DNA from: Ramlibacter sp.
GTDB taxonomy: Bacteria; Pseudomonadota; Gammaproteobacteria; Burkholderiales; Burkholderiaceae_C
Assembly (NCBI GenBank): GCA_021156245.1
Contig: JAJNBO010000196.1
Coordinates: 1-5,662 of the forward strand
DNA: 5,662 nt
Direction: 5' to 3'
Shown here: positions 1 through 5,662 of the stretch, piece by piece
How positions within the stretch are numbered: position 1 is the stretch's first letter
Layout: each line of letters starts with the position of its first letter
Notes under the pieces: model-generated
Seen by the model: the letters and a program-made list of their open reading frames with translations, nothing else
Told to the model about the DNA's origin: nothing
Database searches by the model: none
Program-made: the position numbers and the translations under genes

Positions 1-472
1 TGGTCGATGCCACGCGGCCGCCCTCGCCGATCTTCAGCGTGTCCGCCAGCGGGTGCGCCAGCAGGCCGCCGACCTCGTCGCCTTCGCAACCGTCGATCAA
101 CCGGTCGATGAGTTCCGGCGTGATGAGGCAGCGCGCGGCGTCGTGCACCAGCACCCAGTCGTTATCCACGGCCCCCGCACGGCGCAGCTCGCCGAGGCCG
201 TTGGCGACCGTCGCCGCGCGCGTCGGGCCCCCTGCGGGCACGACCAGTGCCGACGTGGTGGGGTTGCGTTCGAAGAAGCCGTCGCCGGGCGCGACGACGA
301 CCAGCGTGCGCGCGATGCGCTTGACGCCGGCGAAGGCGGACAGGGTATGCCACACCATGGGCTGGCCGGCGACGCGTTCGTACTGCTTGGGACCGGCCGT
401 TCCGGCTCGGCTGCCGAGGCCGGCGCATGGAATGAGGGCGAAATACCGCGGGGCAGGTGCGCTCGTGTTCAT
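1..472 (-). CDS. ispD: 2-C-methyl-D-erythritol 4-phosphate cytidylyltransferase, N-terminal part (3' end outside window)
   Basis: Partial gene read leftward from an ATG at 472-470; 157 codons are visible and the frame stays open to the left edge, against a usual family length of about 230-240 residues. IspD joins CTP and methylerythritol 4-phosphate to give CDP-methylerythritol in the cytosolic MEP isoprenoid pathway. What is seen: the N-terminal nucleotide-binding signature CAGLGSRAGTAGPKQY at residues 16-31 (glycine-rich loop, Arg22, Lys29), a GGPTRAATVANGL segment like the family's GG..R..SV.NGL, the HDAAR motif (positions about 145-131) that carries a catalytic-site Asp in the family, and PLADTLK near the visible end. 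No Shine-Dalgarno lies just before the ATG, but the signature starts at the usual distance from it, which supports this start. The gene is divergent from mfd across 102 bp. In many proteobacteria ispF follows ispD; that would lie outside the window. Identification is secure. Confidence 0.95.
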   Translation of the reverse strand, partial: MNTSAPAPRYFALIPCAGLGSRAGTAGPKQYERVAGQPMVWHTLSAFAGVKRIARTLVVVAPGDGFFERNPTTSALVVPAGGPTRAATVANGLGELRRAGAVDNDWVLVHDAARCLITPELIDRLIDGCEGDEVGGLLAHPLADTLKIGEGGRVAST

Positions 473-486
473 GGGATTTGCAAACC

Positions 487-515
487 ATTCTAAGCCTCGC
501 GCTTCCCCCTACAAT
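487..515 (-). promoter_or_regulatory. Candidate sigma70-type promoter for ispD
   Basis: On the minus strand, TTGTAG (positions 515-510) is followed after 16 bp by TAGAAT (492-487), matching the -35 and -10 consensus at 3/6 and 5/6. The predicted start point, around 480, leaves a leader of only about 10 nt before the ispD ATG at 472, with no visible ribosome binding site, so translation would be from an almost leaderless mRNA. This is inferred from hexamer similarity alone. Confidence 0.4.
510..515 (+). promoter_or_regulatory. Candidate -10 element for mfd
   Basis: TACAAT on the plus strand matches the sigma70 -10 consensus at 5/6 positions. The best -35 at 16 bp spacing is TTCTAA (488-493), only 3/6. 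Transcription would start near 522 and give an mfd leader of about 50 nt. The same six bases, read on the other strand, are the -35 candidate of the ispD promoter, so the two promoters would compete for polymerase. Weak but plausible. Confidence 0.35.
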
Positions 516-521
516 GCGTCC

Positions 522-553
522 ACACCCCACCCTTTCCAGGCGCGGGGTGTTTT
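522..553 (+). promoter_or_regulatory. Hairpin with short T run in the mfd leader
   Basis: ACACCCC (522-528) and GGGGTGT (544-550) are exact reverse complements around a 15-nt loop, and TTTT (550-553) follows directly. The hairpin would form at the very 5' end of the mfd transcript if the -10 at 510-515 is used. The form resembles a weak intrinsic terminator or attenuator, or a 5' protective stem. The T run is too short and the loop too long for a confident terminator call. Confidence 0.35.
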
Positions 554-574
554 GCATTTCCGCCTCCTGCCTTC

Positions 575-3500
575 ATGGAATTACCCAAGCTTTCGCCCGG
601 CCGTCGCATGGCCTTGCCCCGCCCCGTCGGCTCTGCCGATGCGCTGCTGCTGGCCCGCCTGGCCCAGCGCGAGAAGGCGCAGGGCCGCATCACGGCCATC
701 GTCACCGCCGACGCCAACGACGCGCAGCGGCTGCTGGACGAGCTCGCCTTCTTCGCGCCCGGGCTGCGCACTGCCCTCTTTCCCGACTGGGAAACGTTGC
801 CCTACGACCAGTTCTCGCCGCACCAGGACCTGATCAGCGAACGGCTTGCGACCCTGTGGCGCATCCTGCAGCGCGAGGCCGACGTGGTGCTCGTGCCGGC
901 GAGCACGGCGCTGTACCGCGTCGCGCCGCCGAGCTTCCTGGCGGGCTACACCTTCGAATTCCGCGTGCAGCAGAAGCTGGACGAAGCGCGGCTGAAGGCA
1001 CAGCTCACCCTCGCCGGCTACAACCACGTGACGCAGGTCGTCAGCCCCGGCGAGTACGCCGTGCGCGGCGGCCTGATCGACCTGTTTCCGATGGGCTCGC
1101 CCGTGCCGTATCGCGTGGACCTGTTCGACGACGAGGTGGACTCCATCCGCACCTTCGACCCCGACACGCAGCGCAGCCTCTACCCGGTGCCCGAGGTCCG
1201 ATTGCTGCCGGGGCGCGAGTTCCCGATGGACGAGGACGCGCGGGCGCGCTTTCGCAGCCGCTGGCGCGAACTGCTCGAAGGGGACCCGACCAAGAGCCGC
1301 ATCTACAAGGACATGGGCAACGGCGTCGCCACCGCCGGCATCGAGTACTACCTGCCGCTGTTCTTCGAGGAGACGGCCACCGTGTTCGACTACCTCGGCG
1401 AGCAATCCACCGTGGTGCTGCACGGCGACCTGGAGCCCGCGTTCCAGCGCTTCTGGCAGGACACGCGCGACCGCTACCGGCTGGTGCAAGGCGACCCCGA
1501 GCGGCCGGTGCTGCCGCCCGACGCGCTGTTCCTGAGCGCCGAACAGTTCTACACGCGCGCCAACGAGCATGCGCAACTGGCCGTCCGGCCGGGCGCCCAG
1601 GACGTCGAGGACAGCGCGCTCTTCCAGCAGCTGCCCGACCTGTCCGTGGTGCGCGGCGCCGAAGACCCGCTGGCCCGCTTCAAGGAGCACGCGCAGCGCA
1701 CGCCCAACCAGGTGCTGGTGCTCGCGGAGAGCGCGGGCCGGCGCGAGAGCCTGCTGGATTTCCTGCGTGCCAGCCAATTGACCCTGCCCGCGTTCGAGTC
1801 GCTGGAAGAGTTCATGGCCAGCGACGAGAAGCTGGGTATCGCGACGGCCGCGGTCGCGATGGGCTTCTCGTGGGTCGAAGAGGCGATCGACCTCGTCACC
1901 GAAACCGAACTGTTCGCCAGCGCACCGACCGCGCGGCGGCGCAAGAAGCAGGAGCAGGTCAGCGACGTCGAGGCGCTGATCAAGGACCTGTCCGAACTGA
2001 ACGTGGGCGACCCGGTCGTGCACGCGCAGCACGGCATCGGACGCTACCGCGGCCTCGTCAGCATGGACGTCGGCCAGGGCAGCACTGAATTCCTGCACCT
2101 GGAATACGCCGACAAGGCAACGCTGTACGTGCCGGTCAGCCAGCTGCACCAGATCAGCCGCTACACCGGCGTCGGCGCGGACGAAGCGCCGCTGCACCGG
2201 CTGGGCTCGGGGCAGTGGGAGAAGGCGAAGCGCCGCGCGGCGGAGCAGGTGCGCGACACCGCCGCCGAATTGCTGAACCTGTACGCACGCCGCGCCGCCC
2301 GCCAGGGCCACGCTTTCCGCTTCTCCGCGCAGGACTACGAGACCTTCGCCAACGACTTCGGCTTCGAGGAGACCCCGGACCAGAACGCGGCGATCCACGC
2401 GGTCATCCAGGACATGGTGTCGCCGCAACCGATGGACCGCCTGGTCTGTGGCGACGTCGGCTTCGGCAAGACGGAAGTCGCGTTGCGCGCCGCCTTCATC
2501 GCGATCACCGGCGGCAAGCAGGTCGCCTTCCTCGCGCCCACTACGCTGCTGGCGGAGCAGCACTACCAGACGCTGGTCGACCGCTTCAGCAAGTGGCCCG
2601 TGAAGATCGCGGAGATGAGCCGCTTCCGCTCCACCAAGGAGATCAACACGGCATTGAAGGGCCTGGAGGACGGCAGCATCGACATCGTGGTGGGCACGCA
2701 CAAGCTGCTCTCCCAGTCCACCAAGTTCAAGAACCTGGGCCTGCTGATCATCGACGAGGAGCACCGCTTCGGCGTGCGCCACAAGGAGGCGATCAAGGCC
2801 ATGCGCGCCGAGGTGGACGTGCTCACGCTGACGGCCACGCCCATCCCGCGCACGCTGGGCATGGCGCTGGAAGGCTTGCGCGACCTGTCGGTCATCGCAA
2901 CGGCGCCGCAACGCCGCCTGGCAATCAAGACCTTCGTGCGCAACGAGGGCACGGGCGTCATCCGCGAGGCAGTCCTGCGCGAACTCAAGCGCGGCGGCCA
3001 GGTCTACTTCCTGCACAACGAGGTGGAGACGATCCAGAACCGCCGCGAGGCGCTGGAACGGCTGCTGCCCGAAGCGCGCATCGCCGTGGCGCACGGCCAG
3101 ATGCCCGAGCGCGAGCTGGAACGCGTGATGCGCGAGTTCGTGCAGCAACGCTTCAACGTGCTGCTCTGCTCCACCATCATCGAAACCGGCATCGACGTGC
3201 CGACGGCCAACACCATCGTGATCGCGCGCGCCGACAAGTTCGGCCTCGCGCAGCTGCACCAGCTGCGCGGCCGCGTGGGCCGCAGCCATCACCAGGCCTA
3301 TGCCTACCTGATGGTGCCGGACATCGAGGGCCTGACCAAGCAGGCCTCGCAGCGGCTGGACGCCATCCAGGCGATGGAGGAGCTCGGCTCGGGCTTCTAC
3401 CTCGCGATGCACGACCTCGAGATCCGCGGCGCCGGCGAGGTGCTGGGCGAGAACCAGAGCGGCAACATGCTGGAGGTGGGCTTCCAGCTGTACAACGAGA

Positions 3501-4021
3501 TGCTGTCGGAAGCGGTGCGGTCGCTCAAGGCCGGCAAGGAGCCGGACCTGCTGGCGCCGCTGCAGGTCACCACCGAGATCAACCTGCACGCGCCGGCGCT
3601 GCTGCCCGACGACTACTGCGGCGACGTGCACCTGCGCCTTTCCTTCTACAAGAAGCTGGCGACCGCGAAGAACGTGGACCAGATCGACACCTTGCTCGAG
3701 GAGATCGTCGACCGCTTCGGCAAGCTGCCCCCGCAGGCGCAGACGCTGATCGACGTGCACCGCCTGCGCGTGCTGGCGCGGCCCTATGGCGTGGTGAAGG
3801 TGGATGCGGCCCCGACGGTGATCCACATCACGTTCAAGCCGAATCCGCCGGTGGACCAGATGGCCATCATCCAGATGGTGCAGAAGAACAAGCACATCAA
3901 GCTGGCCGGCAACGACAAGCTGCGCATCGAGAAGTCGCTGGTGGACGTGAAGGACCGCGCGCAGATGGTGCGCGACGTCCTGCGCGCCCTCGGCCAGCCG
4001 AAGGCGGTGGAGACAGCGTAG
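575..4021 (+). CDS. mfd: Transcription-repair coupling factor Mfd
   Basis: Complete gene of 1148 codons, the same length as E. coli Mfd. Mfd is a dsDNA translocase that binds RNA polymerase stalled at lesions, pushes it off and recruits UvrA for nucleotide excision repair. Domains in order: a UvrB-like, ATPase-dead module (about 1-330) with FPDWETLPYD; Arg164, Arg180 and Phe184 align with the E. coli residues recalled as the UvrA contact surface. A CarD-like RNA-polymerase-interacting domain follows (about 475-545, GDPVVHAQHGIGRYRGL from 479). The superfamily 2 motor has Walker A GDVGFGKT (Lys632), DEEH (727-730), TATPIPRT, and motif VI QLRGRVGR (896-903). The TRG motif HDLEIRGAGE is at 946-955, and a C-terminal TRCF domain follows to the end. 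All key residues are intact. The ATG at 575 is preferred to Met12 (608) because conserved N-terminal sequence begins there; no Shine-Dalgarno is visible. Stop TAG at 4019. Confidence 0.98.
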   Translation: MELPKLSPGRRMALPRPVGSADALLLARLAQREKAQGRITAIVTADANDAQRLLDELAFFAPGLRTALFPDWETLPYDQFSPHQDLISERLATLWRILQREADVVLVPASTALYRVAPPSFLAGYTFEFRVQQKLDEARLKAQLTLAGYNHVTQVVSPGEYAVRGGLIDLFPMGSPVPYRVDLFDDEVDSIRTFDPDTQRSLYPVPEVRLLPGREFPMDEDARARFRSRWRELLEGDPTKSRIYKDMGNGVATAGIEYYLPLFFEETATVFDYLGEQSTVVLHGDLEPAFQRFWQDTRDRYRLVQGDPERPVLPPDALFLSAEQFYTRANEHAQLAVRPGAQDVEDSALFQQLPDLSVVRGAEDPLARFKEHAQRTPNQVLVLAESAGRRESLLDFLRASQLTLPAFESLEEFMASDEKLGIATAAVAMGFSWVEEAIDLVTETELFASAPTARRRKKQEQVSDVEALIKDLSELNVGDPVVHAQHGIGRYRGLVSMDVGQGSTEFLHLEYADKATLYVPVSQLHQISRYTGVGADEAPLHRLGSGQWEKAKRRAAEQVRDTAAELLNLYARRAARQGHAFRFSAQDYETFANDFGFEETPDQNAAIHAVIQDMVSPQPMDRLVCGDVGFGKTEVALRAAFIAITGGKQVAFLAPTTLLAEQHYQTLVDRFSKWPVKIAEMSRFRSTKEINTALKGLEDGSIDIVVGTHKLLSQSTKFKNLGLLIIDEEHRFGVRHKEAIKAMRAEVDVLTLTATPIPRTLGMALEGLRDLSVIATAPQRRLAIKTFVRNEGTGVIREAVLRELKRGGQVYFLHNEVETIQNRREALERLLPEARIAVAHGQMPERELERVMREFVQQRFNVLLCSTIIETGIDVPTANTIVIARADKFGLAQLHQLRGRVGRSHHQAYAYLMVPDIEGLTKQASQRLDAIQAMEELGSGFYLAMHDLEIRGAGEVLGENQSGNMLEVGFQLYNEMLSEAVRSLKAGKEPDLLAPLQVTTEINLHAPALLPDDYCGDVHLRLSFYKKLATAKNVDQIDTLLEEIVDRFGKLPPQAQTLIDVHRLRVLARPYGVVKVDAAPTVIHITFKPNPPVDQMAIIQMVQKNKHIKLAGNDKLRIEKSLVDVKDRAQMVRDVLRALGQPKAVETA

Positions 4022-4028
4022 CGCTCGG

Positions 4029-4751
4029 TCATCCCCGCGCAGGCGGGGGCCCGGGGCTCCTGTCCCGCTCCCGCGCCATCGCCCGGGTCGGCGCGAACAT
4101 GCTCCGCCCGAGCCAGCGCCACAGCTGCTGGCCCTGCCGGCCGCCGCCTGCCACGCTCAGGGCGCCGGCACGGATCTCCTGTTCCGGCTCGCTGTCGCCC
4201 GTCCAGACCTCGGTCAGCGCCCGCACGGTGCTCTCGACCACCACGTCGAGGTCGTGGCCGGGGTCGTCGCGGCACAGGTCGGGCGTGCGGTCCTCCACCA
4301 CCAGCCACCACAGGCGTTCCGCGACGGGCGCATCTCGAAAGCGGAAATGGACCACCACGCGGCGGCCGGCCGGGAACTCCTCCATGCGGGCGAAACGGCG
4401 GATGTCCCACATGAGGAAGCCCGCGTCGAGCTGCTCGCGCCGCAGCCGGCTGCCGATCCAGCGCGCGCCCCACTCGCCGATGCCCACCACGATGGGCCGC
4501 AATTCCTCGCCCGCCGGCGTCAGGTGGTACTCCCAAGTGCGATCGACCCGACGCCGCTCGACGACGCCGATGGCCTCCAGCTTGCGCAGCCGCTGCGACA
4601 GCAGCGTGGCCGACATGCGTGGCACGCCGCGGTGGATGTCGTTGAAGCGCCGGCTCCCGCACAGCAGCTCGCGCACCACCAGCGGGGTCCACAGCTCGCC
4701 AAGCACTTCGGCCCCGCGCGCGACGGTACAGAACTGCAGGTAGTCGATCAT
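4029..4751 (-). CDS. HxlR-family winged-helix transcriptional regulator with C-terminal SCP2-like domain
   Basis: Gene of 240 codons, ATG at 4751-4749, stop TGA at 4031-4029. Residues 8-100 are a clear HxlR/DUF24-type winged helix: CTVARGAEVLGELWTPLVVR leads into the first helices, RRFNDIHRGVPRMSATLLSQ (34-53) holds the recognition helix, and the wing and last helix follow (VERRRVDRTWEYHLTPAG, then GEWGARWI). Plain HxlR proteins have about 100-130 residues; here about 120 more follow, with DLDVVVESTVRALTEVWTGD (167-186) and a hydrophobic end resembling the sterol-carrier-like domain seen in longer HxlR regulators. That domain may bind a hydrophobic ligand (inference). Cys8 sits where redox-sensing HxlR proteins such as YodB and HypR keep their reactive cysteine; Cys31 and Cys160 are also present. 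The start is chosen because family members usually begin a few residues before the Cys. It is divergent from a methyltransferase gene, which it probably controls together with itself. Confidence 0.88.
   Translation of the reverse strand: MIDYLQFCTVARGAEVLGELWTPLVVRELLCGSRRFNDIHRGVPRMSATLLSQRLRKLEAIGVVERRRVDRTWEYHLTPAGEELRPIVVGIGEWGARWIGSRLRREQLDAGFLMWDIRRFARMEEFPAGRRVVVHFRFRDAPVAERLWWLVVEDRTPDLCRDDPGHDLDVVVESTVRALTEVWTGDSEPEQEIRAGALSVAGGGRQGQQLWRWLGRSMFAPTRAMARERDRSPGPPPARG
4033..4048. repeat. REP-like palindrome at the mfd / hxlR-type gene 3' junction
   Basis: CCCCGC (4033-4038), loop GCAG (4039-4042) and GCGGGG (4043-4048) form a perfect 6-bp stem. With its flank (GTCAT just before) this resembles the dispersed GTCATTCCCGCG-type palindromes found across proteobacteria, known in Neisseria as dRS3-like. 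No T run follows on either strand, so it is not a standard intrinsic terminator, although it could still mark the 3' ends of the two convergent transcripts. It lies wholly inside the last codons of the minus-strand gene. Only one copy is in the window, so its repeat nature is inferred from resemblance. Confidence 0.5.
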
Positions 4752-4757
4752 GCGGCC

Positions 4758-4786
4758 AGTGTAGGCAGCAACGGACCCTGCGTGAA
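4758..4786 (-). promoter_or_regulatory. Candidate promoter of the HxlR-type regulator, giving a leaderless mRNA
   Basis: On the minus strand TTCACG (4786-4781) and TACACT (4763-4758) are separated by exactly 17 bp, each matching 4/6 of the sigma70 consensus. TACACT ends 6 bp before the ATG at 4751, so transcription would begin at or within a base or two of the start codon. No Shine-Dalgarno precedes that ATG, which fits a leaderless transcript. The assignment rests on consensus similarity and spacing only. Confidence 0.5.
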
Positions 4787-4803
4787 CTCCAGATTCTGGA
4801 CTT
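4785..4803. promoter_or_regulatory. Operator-like palindrome between the regulator and methyltransferase genes
   Basis: TCCAGA (4788-4793), a central T, and TCTGGA (4795-4800) form a perfect inverted repeat; after one mismatched pair (C/C at 4787 and 4801) the symmetry continues with AA at 4785-4786 and TT at 4802-4803, giving 9 outward positions per arm with 8 paired. It overlaps the outer edge of the regulator's -35 candidate and lies 72 bp before the methyltransferase start. HxlR proteins are dimers that bind such two-fold sites, so this is the best candidate binding site for autoregulation and control of the divergent gene (inference). Confidence 0.5.
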
Positions 4804-4838
4804 GAGCCTGCCTGCGGACCGGCGGAACCTTGCAGCTC

Positions 4839-4854
4839 CGACGCATGTCGCGTC
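4839..4854 (+). promoter_or_regulatory. Small inverted repeats in the methyltransferase leader
   Basis: GACGC (4840-4844) and GCGTC (4850-4854) are complementary around a 5-nt loop; an alternative pairing CGAC (4839-4842) with GTCG (4847-4850) overlaps it. The structure ends 8 nt before the Shine-Dalgarno, so it could modulate translation or be part of a second protein-binding site. Short stems of this kind also arise by chance in GC-rich DNA, so support is weak. Confidence 0.2.
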
Positions 4855-4862
4855 GCATTCGC

Positions 4863-4868
4863 AAGGAG
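4863..4868 (+). promoter_or_regulatory. Ribosome binding site of the methyltransferase gene
   Basis: AAGGAG lies 6 nt before the ATG at 4875 and is a near-ideal Shine-Dalgarno sequence. It is the only strong one in the window, and it fixes the methyltransferase start. Confidence 0.8.
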
Positions 4869-4874
4869 ACCACC

Positions 4875-5662
4875 ATGGCCGAAACCCTCACTCCCGCCGC
4901 ACCCGCCGTCTTCGATCCGGACAAGTTCCGCCAGGGCACCCGCGCCCAGTGGGAAGCGGCCGCCGAAGCATGGGACCGCTGGGGCCCCTTGCTGTCGCGC
5001 TGGCTCGGCGCCGCGACGGAAACCATGCTGGACATGGCCGCCGTGGGACCCGGTGCGCGCGTGCTGGACGTGGCCGCCGGCGCCGGGGAACAGACCCTCA
5101 CCGCGGCGCGCCGCGCGGGCAGCACGGGATACGTGCTCGCCACCGACATCTCGCCCGCGATCCTTCGGTACGCCCAGGCCGCGGCCCGGCGCGAAGGCCT
5201 GCACCAGGTCGAGACCCGGGAGCTGGACGGCGAACGGCACGACCAGCTGCCGCCGGGCTCCTTCGACGCGGCCATCTCGCGCGTGGGCCTGATCTATTTT
5301 CCCGACCAGCAGCGCGCGCTTGCCGGCATCCGGCACGCCTTGCGGCCGGGCGGGCGCTTCAGCGCGGTCGTGTATTCCACGCCGGACCGCAACGCGTTCT
5401 TCTCGGTGCCGGTGGGCATCATCCGGCGGCGCGCGCAGTTGCCGCCGCCGCTGCCGGGGCAGCCCGGCCCGTTCTCGCTGGGTGGCGAGGGGGTTCTCGC
5501 GCGCACGCTGGAACAAGCGGGTTTTCGGGACGTCGAGGTGCGCCGGGTGGACTCGCCCGTGCGGCTTCCGACGGCGGCGGAATGCGTGCGGTTCGAGCGC
5601 GAGTCGTTCGGCGCGCTGCACCAGATGATGGCGGGCATGGACGACGCCGGCCGGGCGGCCAC
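4875..5662 (+). CDS. Class I SAM-dependent methyltransferase (3' end outside window)
   Basis: Open frame from the ATG at 4875 to the right edge, 262 full codons without a stop; relatives of this type usually have about 270-290 residues, so only a short C-terminal end should be missing. A Rossmann-fold SAM-binding core is visible: motif I VLDVAAGAGEQTL (63-75), an acidic residue ending strand 2 in ATDIS (89-93, Asp91), motif IV region FDAAISRVGLIYFPD (130-144) and LRPGGRF (156-162). A helical N-terminal lead (residues 12-55, FRQGTRAQWEAAAEAWDRW) precedes it. The style is UbiE/Methyltransf_11-like. AGFRDVEVRR comes late, as in small-molecule methyltransferases, then a stretch rich in Phe and Glu. 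The acceptor substrate cannot be told from sequence. The upstream spacing to the divergent regulator (123 bp), the strong Shine-Dalgarno and the palindrome suggest regulated, efficiently translated expression. Confidence 0.88.
   Translation, partial: MAETLTPAAPAVFDPDKFRQGTRAQWEAAAEAWDRWGPLLSRWLGAATETMLDMAAVGPGARVLDVAAGAGEQTLTAARRAGSTGYVLATDISPAILRYAQAAARREGLHQVETRELDGERHDQLPPGSFDAAISRVGLIYFPDQQRALAGIRHALRPGGRFSAVVYSTPDRNAFFSVPVGIIRRRAQLPPPLPGQPGPFSLGGEGVLARTLEQAGFRDVEVRRVDSPVRLPTAAECVRFERESFGALHQMMAGMDDAGRAA

Noticed and set aside
39..833. Plus-strand frames over the ispD region, such as 39-833 and 53-493.
   Set aside because: They are antisense to ispD, whose minus-strand translation carries clear family motifs, and their own translations show none.
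581..3895. A 1104-codon open frame on the minus strand, fully antisense to mfd.
   Set aside because: Its translation is rich in His, Val, Gln, Arg and Leu with no recognisable motif, and it mirrors the codon bias of the intact mfd on the other strand. Long antisense frames are expected in very GC-rich genes.
4033..4057. Intrinsic terminator for mfd or for the convergent regulator gene.
   Set aside because: The hairpin is strong, but no T run follows on either strand, so it is listed as a REP-like palindrome instead.
2215..4743. A plus-strand frame of 842 codons crossing the mfd stop and the regulator gene.
   Set aside because: It is a shifted frame of mfd followed by antisense of the regulator, with Arg/Ala/Gly/Pro-rich low-complexity translation and no domain.
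4802..4858. Sigma70 promoter for the methyltransferase gene, with TTGAGC (4802-4807) or TTGCAG (4830-4835) as -35.
   Set aside because: At 17-bp spacing the -10 candidates match only 2/6 and 3/6 of the consensus, so no specific promoter can be supported.
4752..5621. Extension of the regulator's reading frame upstream to an ATG near 5621.
   Set aside because: The extension runs antisense through the well-supported methyltransferase gene and its translation has no domain. HxlR proteins normally begin a few residues before the conserved Cys, which fits the ATG at 4751.

Overview
The window comes from a very GC-rich chromosome (strong G/C bias at third codon positions, long stop-free antisense frames). 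The best guess is a betaproteobacterium of the Burkholderiales/Comamonadaceae kind. This rests on how the Mfd and IspD proteins read, on the divergent ispD/mfd arrangement as I remember it from that group, and on a CCCCGC-GCAG-GCGGGG palindrome typical of interspersed repeats in proteobacteria. No search was run, so the assignment is an inference.

Layout, left to right. (1) Positions 1-472, minus strand: the N-terminal two thirds of ispD (MEP-pathway cytidylyltransferase), cut by the left window edge. (2) 473-574: a 102-bp divergent spacer with overlapping promoter-like hexamers for ispD and mfd, and a hairpin plus short T run in the mfd leader. (3) 575-4021, plus strand: a complete, intact mfd (transcription-repair coupling factor, 1148 residues). 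(4) 4022-4028: only 7 bp between the mfd stop and the stop of the convergent next gene; a REP-like palindrome sits just beyond, inside that gene's last codons. (5) 4029-4751, minus strand: an HxlR-type winged-helix regulator of 240 residues with a C-terminal domain that looks SCP2-like. (6) 4752-4874: a 123-bp divergent intergenic region with a near-leaderless promoter candidate for the regulator and a clear palindrome that is a good operator candidate. (7) 4875-5662, plus strand: a class I SAM-dependent methyltransferase with a strong ribosome binding site, running off the right edge.

ispD and mfd are housekeeping genes for isoprenoid precursor synthesis and strand-specific DNA repair. The regulator/methyltransferase pair looks like an accessory two-gene module in which the regulator probably controls itself and the divergent methyltransferase. 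The methyltransferase substrate cannot be read from the sequence. I found no RNA genes, mobile elements, CRISPR arrays or convincing intrinsic terminators, and nothing that amounts to a clearly new biological system. The regulator/methyltransferase module and its operator-like palindrome are the most interesting part.
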